NCBI GenBank assembly: GCA_025455595.1
Contig: JALOMD010000037.1
Location: 1-10,712, forward strand
DNA from: Cytophagales bacterium
GTDB lineage: Bacteria; Bacteroidota; Bacteroidia; Cytophagales; 172606-1
Direction: 5' to 3'
Length of the DNA: 10,712 nt
Shown piece after piece: positions 1 to 6,234 of the stretch. A program made the position numbers and the translations under genes. How positions within the stretch are numbered: position 1 is the stretch's first letter; every line of letters begins with the position of its first letter. The notes beneath the pieces were generated by a model. That model searched no databases. It saw nothing but the letters and a program-made list of their open reading frames with translations, and had not been told where the DNA came from.

Positions 1-1167
1 GCGGAAGGTGAGCAGGAAAAGCAGCAGCACACCGGCGGCAATGTAGGCAGGCACCATCCAGATTTGCGTCCAGTTTTTCACGCCGTCCACAGTGTACATG
101 TCCGTTACAATACCCGACAGCCGGGAGCCGATGTACATCCCTATGCCGTATGTTGCCAACGTGATCAGCCCCTGCGCCTGCGACTTGATGCGTTCGCCTG
201 CCTTCATGTCGGTGTAGATTTGCCCGGTCACGAAGAAGAAGTCGAAGCAAACGCCATGCAGCAGAATGGCGATGTAGAACATCCATTCGCCCGCCCCAGC
301 ATCGCCGTAGCCGAACAGTGCAAAGCGGACAATCCACGCAATCAAACCAGTAGCGAGCATCCACTTTACGCCCAATCGGCTGAAAGCCAACGGAATAAGT
401 AACATAAAAATCACTTCCGAAGCCTGCCCCAGCGACATTTTGTTTTCTACGTTGGTCATGCCCGCGTCAGTCAGCGAGGGGTTTGCCATGGCGTAGTAGA
501 ACGACAGCGGAATGCAAATGAGAATGGAAGCGATGAAAAAGACGACGAACGAACGGTTGCGAAACAGTACAAACGCGTCGGCCCCGACGATTTGTGCAAA
601 GCTGGCCGGGCCTTTGGCCGTAGGCGGCGTATCAGGCAGGGTGAAGGAGAACAAGCCCAGCACCACGGCAGCCACCATTGAGATTTGGAAAATGGTCACT
701 TTGTCGCCCACGCCCCAGAAACCGACGAGGTTGGTCACCGCAATCCACGCCACAGTGCCCATCACGCGAATGGCCGGGAAGTCTTTCTCCGGATTGTCCA
801 TTTGGCGCATCGAAATAGAACTCGTCAAAGCGATGCACGGAGCGAAGGTGAGGCAGTAGGCCAGCATCACCCAAAAAAACAAGTTGGCATCGGTGATTTG
901 CGTGAGATAGAACAAAATGCCTGCCCCCAGCAGATTAAGCACGCCCAGCACTTTTTGAGCCGAGAAATACCGGTCGGCAACCATGCCCACGAAAAACGGC
1001 GACACAATCATGGCAACCGAAAACGCCGCATAGGCACTGCCCACTTGGTCGCCGGAGGCTTTGAGTTGGGTAAACAGGTACTTGCTCATTTGTCCGTACC
1101 AAGCCCCCCAGACAAAAAACTGGAGGAACATCATCAGTGAAAGTTGTACGCGTGTGGTAAGTTTCAT
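1..1167 (-). CDS. Nucleoside:H+ symporter, MFS superfamily (NupG/XapB-like), C-terminus cut by window edge
   Basis: The minus strand is open from an ATG at 1167-1165 to the first base of the window, giving 389 residues with no stop, so the end of the gene lies outside. The start MKLTTRVQLSLMMFLQFF opens directly into the first membrane helix. The FFVWGAWYGQMSKYL stretch (residues 17-31) and the GMVADRYFSAQKVLG loop (61-75, an MFS motif-A equivalent after helix 2) are typical of the nucleoside:H+ symporter family; further hydrophobic helices follow at regular intervals to the edge. E. coli NupG is about 418 residues, so perhaps 20-40 residues are missing. Members import nucleosides across the inner membrane using the proton gradient; many Bacteroidota paralogues have no known substrate, so specificity is open. 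It is divergent from the lipoprotein gene at 1387, with a palindrome between them. The family call is confident; the substrate is inferred. Confidence 0.87.
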   Translation of the reverse strand, partial: MKLTTRVQLSLMMFLQFFVWGAWYGQMSKYLFTQLKASGDQVGSAYAAFSVAMIVSPFFVGMVADRYFSAQKVLGVLNLLGAGILFYLTQITDANLFFWVMLAYCLTFAPCIALTSSISMRQMDNPEKDFPAIRVMGTVAWIAVTNLVGFWGVGDKVTIFQISMVAAVVLGLFSFTLPDTPPTAKGPASFAQIVGADAFVLFRNRSFVVFFIASILICIPLSFYYAMANPSLTDAGMTNVENKMSLGQASEVIFMLLIPLAFSRLGVKWMLATGLIAWIVRFALFGYGDAGAGEWMFYIAILLHGVCFDFFFVTGQIYTDMKAGERIKSQAQGLITLATYGIGMYIGSRLSGIVTDMYTVDGVKNWTQIWMVPAYIAAGVLLLFLLTFR

Positions 1168-1250
1168 GGATGCAGGATGAAAGGTTAGGAATGACGAATA
1201 AACATACGCAGCGGCCCCGAAAAATACAACAAAATATGCGTAAGTGACAA

Positions 1251-1270
1251 CCGTTTTTCGTTTACCGTTT
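1251..1270 (+). repeat. Single copy of the CGTTTTTCGTTTAACG repeat family
   Basis: CCGTTTTTCGTTTACCGTTT matches 18 of 20 bases of the repeat unit found twice near 10472 and 10532, more than 9 kb away. It abuts and slightly overlaps the palindrome at 1266-1292, so two repeat families sit side by side in this spacer. Found by eye. Confidence 0.6.
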
Positions 1271-1292
1271 TGGGCAAAAATTGCCCAAAACG
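1266..1292. repeat. Perfect GTTTTGGGC palindrome (copy A of the dispersed intergenic motif)
   Basis: CGTTTTGGGCAA (1266-1277) and its exact complement TTGCCCAAAACG (1281-1292) flank AAA. This is the most symmetrical member of the motif family seen in nearly every spacer here. It lies between divergent genes and has no T-run directly after the stem, so it is not a classic terminator. A protein-binding site or a REP/MITE-type repeat are both possible. Confidence 0.8.
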
Positions 1293-1386
1293 CCCGCTCG
1301 GTTATTTTTTTCGTGCCATGCAACCCTTCGGCTTTTGGCGGTGTCCTACGGGTAGTGTTGCTCTTTACTTTCTGTTGTTGCCTTCC

Positions 1387-1815
1387 ATGAGAAACCTACT
1401 GCTTGCACTTGCCGTTGCCTTGGTAGCCGGGTGCTGTCCAAATAATGATTCAGCCCGGCTGGCTTACAACCTCAGGTTTGTAAAAGCCCCGCCCAACGTC
1501 CAGATGGACACTGTTCCCGGTTTCCACCGCATCTATGCCATCGGCGGCAGAGGCAACCTGTACGACACCGCCCGAGGCCGCACTGTAGGGTCGTGGTTTT
1601 ACTTGGTTTACGACTACAACGCGGACAAGACCACGTTTCTTTTTGAAAGCCCCGGCCGCACCGACACACTTACGGTCGCCTACACGCGCAACGTACGATT
1701 CATCAGCCGCAACTGCGGAGCCGAGCTTACGCTCCGAAACCTACGCATCATCGAACCCACTTCCTTCCAAAATGCACGCGTTGAGAACGATTACAACATT
1801 GTGGTTACTCTGTAG
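1387..1815 (+). CDS. Small predicted lipoprotein (DUF6452-like)
   Basis: This encodes 142 residues. The reading frame is open further upstream (ATG codons at 1270 and 1318), but those extensions run through the intergenic palindrome. Starting at 1387 gives a textbook lipoprotein signal: MRNLLLALAVALVAGC, with a basic residue, a hydrophobic core and a VAG|C lipobox at C16. The mature protein should therefore be lipid-anchored in the envelope. The rest is beta-rich, with a late segment VRFISRNCGAELTLRNL containing one conserved-looking Cys. Size, the paired strands around RNCGAE, and the neighbouring barrel gene recall the Bacteroidota family DUF6452, a resemblance recalled from memory and not searched. 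The last 44 bp overlap the next gene in another frame, suggesting co-transcription and translational coupling. No function is known. No clear Shine-Dalgarno site precedes the start, as is common in Bacteroidota. Confidence 0.75.
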   Translation: MRNLLLALAVALVAGCCPNNDSARLAYNLRFVKAPPNVQMDTVPGFHRIYAIGGRGNLYDTARGRTVGSWFYLVYDYNADKTTFLFESPGRTDTLTVAYTRNVRFISRNCGAELTLRNLRIIEPTSFQNARVENDYNIVVTL

Positions 1816-2473
1816 CTTGGGCTGTGCAGTGGGCCAAGACTTGGAGACACCACCCGCCAGAATTCCGAACTCGGTTCCTTACCGGTGGTTCGTCGGGGTT
1901 GACGCAACCAAGCATCTCAACGCCATTCCTTATCCCGGTGTTTACCCGGAGGTGCTGGTGAAATACAATGTGAACCGGACAAACTGGATGGCGGTCACCG
2001 GGGCGGTGGGTTACGCCCGGATGCGCATGCGCGGCGACACCATTTACCGAAACATGGTGGCCTACCGAGCCGAAGGCTGGTACGCCAAACTGGGTTTTGA
2101 AGCGGGCAGGCTCACGTCGGGCGAAATGGGCATCAGTTTTGTCACTCAGGCCGTGTTGAGCAACTTCAGCGACCAAGGCGGCTTTACGTTTGACAACGAC
2201 TATTTCGGCGGGGCAACCATTCCGTTCAGGCGTGCGAACAACTGGGCGTTTGGCGGCGAAGCGGGGCTTAACATGTATTGGATCATCCACCCGCGTTTTT
2301 TGATGGCGTTCCAAGCACGGGCCTCCTTGGTTATGCTGAGTTCCGAGCCACGCGGCGACCGTAGTCTGCCGGTTTTCTACACGCCGGGCTTCGGCCGCTC
2401 AGGCAACGGCTACTTGGCGGCCGGAGTTGGGTTCCAATTTTTTTACGTGTTCGGTGGTAAGAATGAGGAGTAA
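1772..2473 (+). CDS. Predicted outer-membrane beta-barrel protein (DUF6048-like)
   Basis: This encodes 233 residues from the ATG at 1772. The frame is open back to 1643, but that extension overlaps the lipoprotein gene and has no signal sequence, whereas MHALRTITTLWLLCSLGCAVGQ is a good Sec signal peptide, probably cleaved near AVG|Q (C18 could also be read as a weak lipobox). The mature chain alternates aromatic and polar residues and carries Gly-rich turns, as in small outer-membrane barrels: YRWFVGVDATKHL near residue 38, WYAKLGFEAGRL near 105, GGEAGLNMYWII near 161, and a final strand GYLAAGVGFQFFYVFGG. This order, including a PGF segment before the last strand, resembles DUF6048, which I recall lying next to DUF6452 genes in Flavobacteriia. 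The pair may act together in the outer membrane, but no function is established. A strong terminator begins one base after the stop codon. Confidence 0.75.
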   Translation: MHALRTITTLWLLCSLGCAVGQDLETPPARIPNSVPYRWFVGVDATKHLNAIPYPGVYPEVLVKYNVNRTNWMAVTGAVGYARMRMRGDTIYRNMVAYRAEGWYAKLGFEAGRLTSGEMGISFVTQAVLSNFSDQGGFTFDNDYFGGATIPFRRANNWAFGGEAGLNMYWIIHPRFLMAFQARASLVMLSSEPRGDRSLPVFYTPGFGRSGNGYLAAGVGFQFFYVFGGKNEE

Positions 2474-2510
2474 ACGCAAAAGCCCGGCTTGTTGAGCCGG
2501 GCTTTTGCGT
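2474..2510. terminator. Strong bidirectional intrinsic terminator
   Basis: A perfect 16-bp inverted repeat, ACGCAAAAGCCCGGCT (2474-2489) and AGCCGGGCTTTTGCGT (2495-2510), encloses the loop TGTTG. The GC-rich stem core is flanked by A-run and T-run on the two sides, so it can end transcripts from either direction: the lipoprotein/barrel pair on the plus strand and the 1081-residue gene on the minus strand. Its right arm shares GCGT with the palindrome that follows. Confidence 0.9.
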
Positions 2511-2535
2511 TTTGGGCGATTTTTGCCTAAAACGC
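2507..2535. repeat. Copy B of the dispersed GTTTTGGGC palindrome
   Basis: GCGTTTTGGGC (2507-2517) pairs with GCCTAAAACGC (2525-2535) with one mismatch, around GATTTTT. It overlaps the last four bases of the terminator, so the two hairpins could not both form fully in one RNA molecule. Confidence 0.7.
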
Positions 2536-2637
2536 TCTTGTGAAACAAGTGTTCGGGCAGTCCCTAAGAGGTTGTTTAAAATTCTATTTGGGTGTTGCGT
2601 TTCGTCCGTTTTTTGCCCAAAACACCAACAAAACGCA

Positions 2638-2662
2638 GGTCATCCCGCAGGGCGGGAAGACC
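2638..2662. repeat. GC-rich hairpin inside the MITE-like element
   Basis: GGTCATCCCGC (2638-2648) pairs with GCGGGAAGACC (2652-2662) with one mismatch around the loop AGG. The TCCCGC/GCGGGA pair recurs in the nested hairpin at 9087-9123, so this may be another small dispersed repeat. Confidence 0.65.
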
Positions 2663-2702
2663 GGAAGCACAGGCTCGCAAAAGACAACAGACGAGTGTTT
2701 CA

Positions 2703-2723
2703 GGCGTTTTTACTCAAAACGCC
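2703..2723. repeat. GGCGTTTT palindrome inside the MITE-like element (copy D of the motif)
   Basis: GGCGTTTT (2703-2710) and AAAACGCC (2716-2723) form a perfect 8-bp inverted repeat around TACTC. Another motif copy inside the element, with TTTTTTGCCCAAAAC, lies at about 2609-2623. Their presence links the element to the motif family of the other spacers. Confidence 0.65.
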
Positions 2724-2749
2724 CCTCAAAATGGAATTTTAAACAACCT

Positions 2750-5700
2750 CTAAAAGTCGTACCCCAGCGTCAGGTAATAAGTCGGCCTCGGAGTCACTGT
2801 GAAGTCTTCCACGCCCCAAGCCACGTCAAACTTGAAGTAATAGCCAAACAACAGCGTGCGGGCACCGGCACCGTAGCCAATCAAGAACGGGTTCTTGAAA
2901 TTGGTGACCTGTGCCCGGAAGGTGCCGTTGTCACGCACCGTGGTGTTCAGGCTGTTTTGGCGGCTGAACGGCGAGGCTCCCGTCCAAGCCGTGCCGACAT
3001 CGGTGAAGCCGACGAACTGCAGGTTCTTGAAGAAATTGGAAGTGATAGGCCCCCGGTAGAAATACCTGACCAGCGGCAGGCGCAACTCGGCGTTCAACAG
3101 TACGAAAGAATTGCCCGAGAGTTTGTTGAACGGGAAGCCGCGCATGTTGGTGGCGAACTCGTTGAACAGCAAGTCTCGGTTGTCGAATCGCTGCCGCAGG
3201 GCCAGCGGGTCGTTTTCAGGCCGGCTATCTCTCTGGTTGAACGCCCAGTTGTCCATGCCGCCCAACAAATACTGCTTGGGAGCACGACCGGCGAACCGTC
3301 CGTAGGCCAGCCGTACTGCCAAAATGAGGTCGCGGTGGATTTTCTGGTAGTGGCGGGCATCTATGCTGAAGTTGTTGAAACTCTCCCCGCCACCGGGACT
3401 AATGACACTGTCGCGGTTGAACAGCCCTTGGAAACGTTCGTAGCGAATCCGCAGCCGGGTGCCTTCGGTCATGTTCAGGCCGTTCACGGTTGTGTTGTCA
3501 AACACAAATTCCGCCCGGAAGCCTCCGTAACCCGTGGTGCGAATCGGCACGGGCGGGTTACCCGGATTGTTGGCAACCGTCACTGCATCGCCGCTGGTTT
3601 CCACGTAACGGGTGTAAAGCAAAGTGGGTGCAATGGACAGGCGGGTGGCTATGTTGAACGGATACGCAACAGGAAACTGTATCCGGTGCAGGTTGTAGCG
3701 TTGAATGAAGCCGCTCTGGAACTGGCGGTTGAAGACAATCGTCTTTTTGTCGTACCGGGCACCGAATTCTACGCGGCGTTTCAGGTACTGGTACTCGCCG
3801 TAGAAGTTGCTGCTGGCCAAGTCGAAGAACCCGGCCAAGCCGCCTTTGAGCTTGTGGTCTTCGAGCATTTCGTTCATGGTCACGTCGAAGGTTACGCCCA
3901 GCCCGCGAATGGGGTCTATGATAAATGACGTAACGGCGTTGTCAACGGTGGCACGCCGCTGGTAGGCAAACGGCCCGTTTATTTGCAGGCTTTGCTTGCG
4001 GTTGTTTTCCTTGACTGCGGTGATGCTTTGGGCCTGCTGTTGCTCCTGCACGACCTTTTTGTTATCCGAGTCGAATTCGTAGTTGTCCGTGTCCACTTCG
4101 CCTGGTTCCAGCCGCAACTGGTCTTTGGGTGCGGCGGCGACCTTCTCGGTTTCTGATGCCGCCACCCCGGTGCCGTCGCCCGACGTGGTGGCTTTGCTCA
4201 GGTCGGCTTTGTTGATGAGCAACTCGCTGCGGCGCGTTTGGATAACGGCCTTGGCGGATGTCAGGTCAAAGTTGCGACTGTATCCGACAAATTCGCGTTG
4301 GTCGTTGAGAATGGAGTAGGCCAAGCCGCTGTCGATAGGGCTTACATCGTAGCTGCGCAAGGTTTGGCGGAAAGCCGTTACTTGCCGTACGCTGCGGTCG
4401 GGAATATTGTAGCGGTACAATTGGCCGATGCCCGTCAGGTCGTTGACGAAATAGATATTCTCGCCCCGGACGGTCGGCAGGGTTTCGTTGCCTACGGTTG
4501 CCACCAGCCGCTTCAGGCCGCCGGTCGGTTCGTAAGAGAACAAATCCAGGTTGTCGGCCACGGCCTGCGTAGTGTTGCGGTCAACGCGCAGCGAGTCGTC
4601 GAGGCGGTTGGAACTGAACACGAAAGCCCGGCCTGACTCGTCAGTGAAGTGCGGATGCAGGTCGTCGTATCCGTCGTCGGTCACTTGGCTCACCGCGCCC
4701 CGGCTGATTTCGTACAGAAAAATGTCGTTGCGCCCGTTGCGCACGGCACTCATCACCAATGTCTTGCCATCGGCCGACACATCGAAGTCTTTTACTTGGA
4801 TGAAGCTTTTGAGCGACTTCCGACTGGCCAGCCGTCGGTAGAACGGTCGGGTCAGGTCATACACGCTGGCGGCGTATTCGCCTTGCAGCACATGCACCAC
4901 TACCAATTGGTTCTTGTTGCGCCAGCCGATGAGCGGCACTTGTTCGTCGAACCGCTGGCCAATGGTGCGGTAGCCGCCTGACATCAGGGCCTTGCGGTCG
5001 CCGTTGCGCAGGTTCAGGGCAAACACCCGGTAGCGGCCCCGATGGTTTTCCGAATAAGCTATCCATTCGCCGTTCGGGCTTACCTTTACTTGGTGATAAA
5101 TGAAGCGGTTGCGGTTGTTGCGGCGGATGCGCACGTCTTCGGCAGGCATGTTGTAATTGCCCAGCACCGGTGCGTTCATGGTGGCGTAAAAGTTTCGCCA
5201 TTCCTTCAGGAAGGTGCTGTACGGATACACGCCCAGCGTGCTGGCGATGCTGCTCTCCTCGTTGCGGATGATGCGCGTGAGGTTGAGGATGTTAGAGACA
5301 TTTGACTTGCCGTACCGCTCGGCAATGTAGTTCCAAATGGACTGGCCCACCAAGGTGGCTTCTTCGCCGCTTAGCGTCGAGGGCTTGCGCACGTTTTTGT
5401 TTACAATCATGTCACGGGCAAAGTCGTCCATCTCTGCCCCCCAACCCTCGGCCACGTAAGCCGCCGCTCCCGATACAAACCACTCAGGCAACGACAACAG
5501 ATACGAACTCTGCACCATGTCCTTGAGGCTGCCGCCGAACATCATTTCGGTAATGAACATCCGTGCGATGCCGAGGCTCAGTTCGCGTTTGAAATCAACT
5601 ACGCTGCCCGTGTACGGAATCTCCACCCGCGACTTGACGAAGTTCGTTTGCCCGCCAATCAGCACGATGTCGTTGTTCAGGCCCACGTTGCTCTGCTGCA

Positions 5701-5995
5701 AGTCGGCCACCGAATTGTACACGAAAATCTTGGTCTTGGCGTAGGGCGTGTAGCCGAGCAAGTCAGCAATGCGGTCGAAGTCGGCTTCGGCGTGGCGGGC
5801 GGCGAAGTACGCCAGTTCGTTGCCGCCTTGGTAGTAATACACCTCGAAACTGTTGGTCGAGATGAATTTCCAGTTGAGGTTTTTGTACTGGATGCGGTTT
5901 TTTCCGAAAACCTCCAAGGCACTTTGGGCCTTGGCACCAGCAAAAACAGCCGTCGCCAGCAATGCGAGAAAGAACGTCCGGTAAGCAGCCTTCAT
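2750..5995 (-). CDS. TolB-like propeller protein with degenerate peptidase-MA-like domain and C-terminal outer-membrane barrel
   Basis: This encodes 1081 residues. A signal peptide, MKAAYRTFFLALLATAVFAG, is probably cleaved after AKA (residue 23). Residues ~30-270 resemble the gluzincin/peptidase-MA fold, but the HExxH helix reads FKRELSLGIARMF (135-147) and the usual WxxEG segment reads EWFVSG (171-176), so it should not bind zinc or cut peptides. Residues ~300-580 hold PD40/TolB-type blades, for example VSPNGEWIAYSEN (305-317), VSADGKTLVMSA (406-417) and HFTDESGRAFVFSSNR. A polar Gln-rich linker (~600-670) leads to a barrel-like region (~690-1081) with GFTDVGTAW and a terminal Phe, as in Omp85/surface-antigen proteins recognised by the BAM machinery. 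Such proteins are often annotated 'translocation protein TolB' in Bacteroidota, but the barrel fusion makes it an outer-membrane protein, not a Tol-Pal TolB. The role is unknown; envelope biogenesis or surface display is plausible. The stop TAG overlaps the MITE edge. Confidence 0.82.
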   Translation of the reverse strand: MKAAYRTFFLALLATAVFAGAKAQSALEVFGKNRIQYKNLNWKFISTNSFEVYYYQGGNELAYFAARHAEADFDRIADLLGYTPYAKTKIFVYNSVADLQQSNVGLNNDIVLIGGQTNFVKSRVEIPYTGSVVDFKRELSLGIARMFITEMMFGGSLKDMVQSSYLLSLPEWFVSGAAAYVAEGWGAEMDDFARDMIVNKNVRKPSTLSGEEATLVGQSIWNYIAERYGKSNVSNILNLTRIIRNEESSIASTLGVYPYSTFLKEWRNFYATMNAPVLGNYNMPAEDVRIRRNNRNRFIYHQVKVSPNGEWIAYSENHRGRYRVFALNLRNGDRKALMSGGYRTIGQRFDEQVPLIGWRNKNQLVVVHVLQGEYAASVYDLTRPFYRRLASRKSLKSFIQVKDFDVSADGKTLVMSAVRNGRNDIFLYEISRGAVSQVTDDGYDDLHPHFTDESGRAFVFSSNRLDDSLRVDRNTTQAVADNLDLFSYEPTGGLKRLVATVGNETLPTVRGENIYFVNDLTGIGQLYRYNIPDRSVRQVTAFRQTLRSYDVSPIDSGLAYSILNDQREFVGYSRNFDLTSAKAVIQTRRSELLINKADLSKATTSGDGTGVAASETEKVAAAPKDQLRLEPGEVDTDNYEFDSDNKKVVQEQQQAQSITAVKENNRKQSLQINGPFAYQRRATVDNAVTSFIIDPIRGLGVTFDVTMNEMLEDHKLKGGLAGFFDLASSNFYGEYQYLKRRVEFGARYDKKTIVFNRQFQSGFIQRYNLHRIQFPVAYPFNIATRLSIAPTLLYTRYVETSGDAVTVANNPGNPPVPIRTTGYGGFRAEFVFDNTTVNGLNMTEGTRLRIRYERFQGLFNRDSVISPGGGESFNNFSIDARHYQKIHRDLILAVRLAYGRFAGRAPKQYLLGGMDNWAFNQRDSRPENDPLALRQRFDNRDLLFNEFATNMRGFPFNKLSGNSFVLLNAELRLPLVRYFYRGPITSNFFKNLQFVGFTDVGTAWTGASPFSRQNSLNTTVRDNGTFRAQVTNFKNPFLIGYGAGARTLLFGYYFKFDVAWGVEDFTVTPRPTYYLTLGYDF

Positions 5996-6114
5996 GTTTG
6001 GGTACGTAGTAGTTAGTCATTGGCCGTTGGCAAAATCCTCGGGTTGATGTACGGTCAATCAGGTTCTGGTACGACGCTTGGACTTAAAAATAAATGCAAG
6101 TATGCGTATGGTTT

Positions 6115-6195
6115 GTAGCACAACATTCATGTTGTGGCGATGGCAAGGAATGCGTTTGCCAGTGCTGTCCAGTCACAACATGAATGTTGTGCTAC
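6115..6195. repeat. Inverted pair of REP-like hairpins with GTAG feet (BIME-like)
   Basis: The plus strand at 6115-6136 reads GTAG followed by CACAACATTCATGTTGTG, an 8-bp palindrome around TC. The identical 22-bp unit lies on the minus strand at 6195-6174. A GTAG tetranucleotide at the foot of a hairpin is the hallmark of REP sequences recognised by REP-associated tyrosine transposases (RAYT/TnpA-REP), and two REPs in inverted orientation with a short spacer form a BIME. The 37-bp spacer has its own 6-bp stem, TGGCAA (6141-6146) and TTGCCA (6156-6161). It lies between two co-directional minus-strand genes and may affect read-through or mRNA ends. Symmetry is certain; REP identity is inference, and no RAYT gene is in the window. 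Confidence 0.78.
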
Positions 6196-6197
6196 GT

Positions 6198-6225
6198 GCG
6201 TTTTAAGCAAAAAACGCCCAAAACG
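6198..6225. repeat. Copy E of the dispersed GTTTTGGGC motif
   Basis: GCGTTTTAAGC (6198-6208) and GCCCAAAACGG (6215-6225) surround AAAAAC-type sequence. The arms are less symmetrical than in copy A, but the core GCAAAAAACGCCCAAAAC is shared with the copy at 7449-7475. It lies 3 bp from the REP pair and 9 bp downstream of the FAD oxidoreductase stop, where it could contribute to transcript ends. Confidence 0.6.
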
Positions 6226-6234
6226 GCACTTTTC

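Larger units (their letters stand above)
2568..2750. mobile_element. MITE-like element, 183 bp, with terminal inverted repeats and TAA target duplication
   Basis: GAGGTTGTTTAAAATTC (2568-2584) is repeated as the exact complement GAATTTTAAACAACCTC (2734-2750), a 17-bp perfect terminal inverted repeat; after one mismatch four more bases match. TAA lies directly outside both ends (2565-2567 and 2751-2753), as expected of a 3-bp target duplication. The inside has no credible ORF, so this is non-autonomous. Ends beginning GAGGTTGTTT with a short TA-containing duplication suggest mobilisation by an IS5-superfamily-type transposase; that family assignment is inference. The element carries two further hairpins (2638-2662 and 2703-2723) and two copies of the intergenic GTTTT/AAAAC motif. 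Its right end lies on the stop codon of the neighbouring minus-strand gene. A coincidental inverted repeat is unlikely given the length and the matching flanks. Confidence 0.72.

Noticed and set aside
685..1140. Plus-strand frames within 64-1140
   Set aside because: All are antisense to the NupG-like transporter, whose minus-strand translation matches the family throughout; that gene is easily overlooked because it runs off the window edge without a stop.
2540..3928. 462-codon open frame on the plus strand
   Set aside because: Most of it is antisense to the well-supported 1081-residue gene; it starts in the spacer, crosses the whole MITE, and its translation resembles no protein family. Long antisense frames are expected opposite GC-rich third codon positions.
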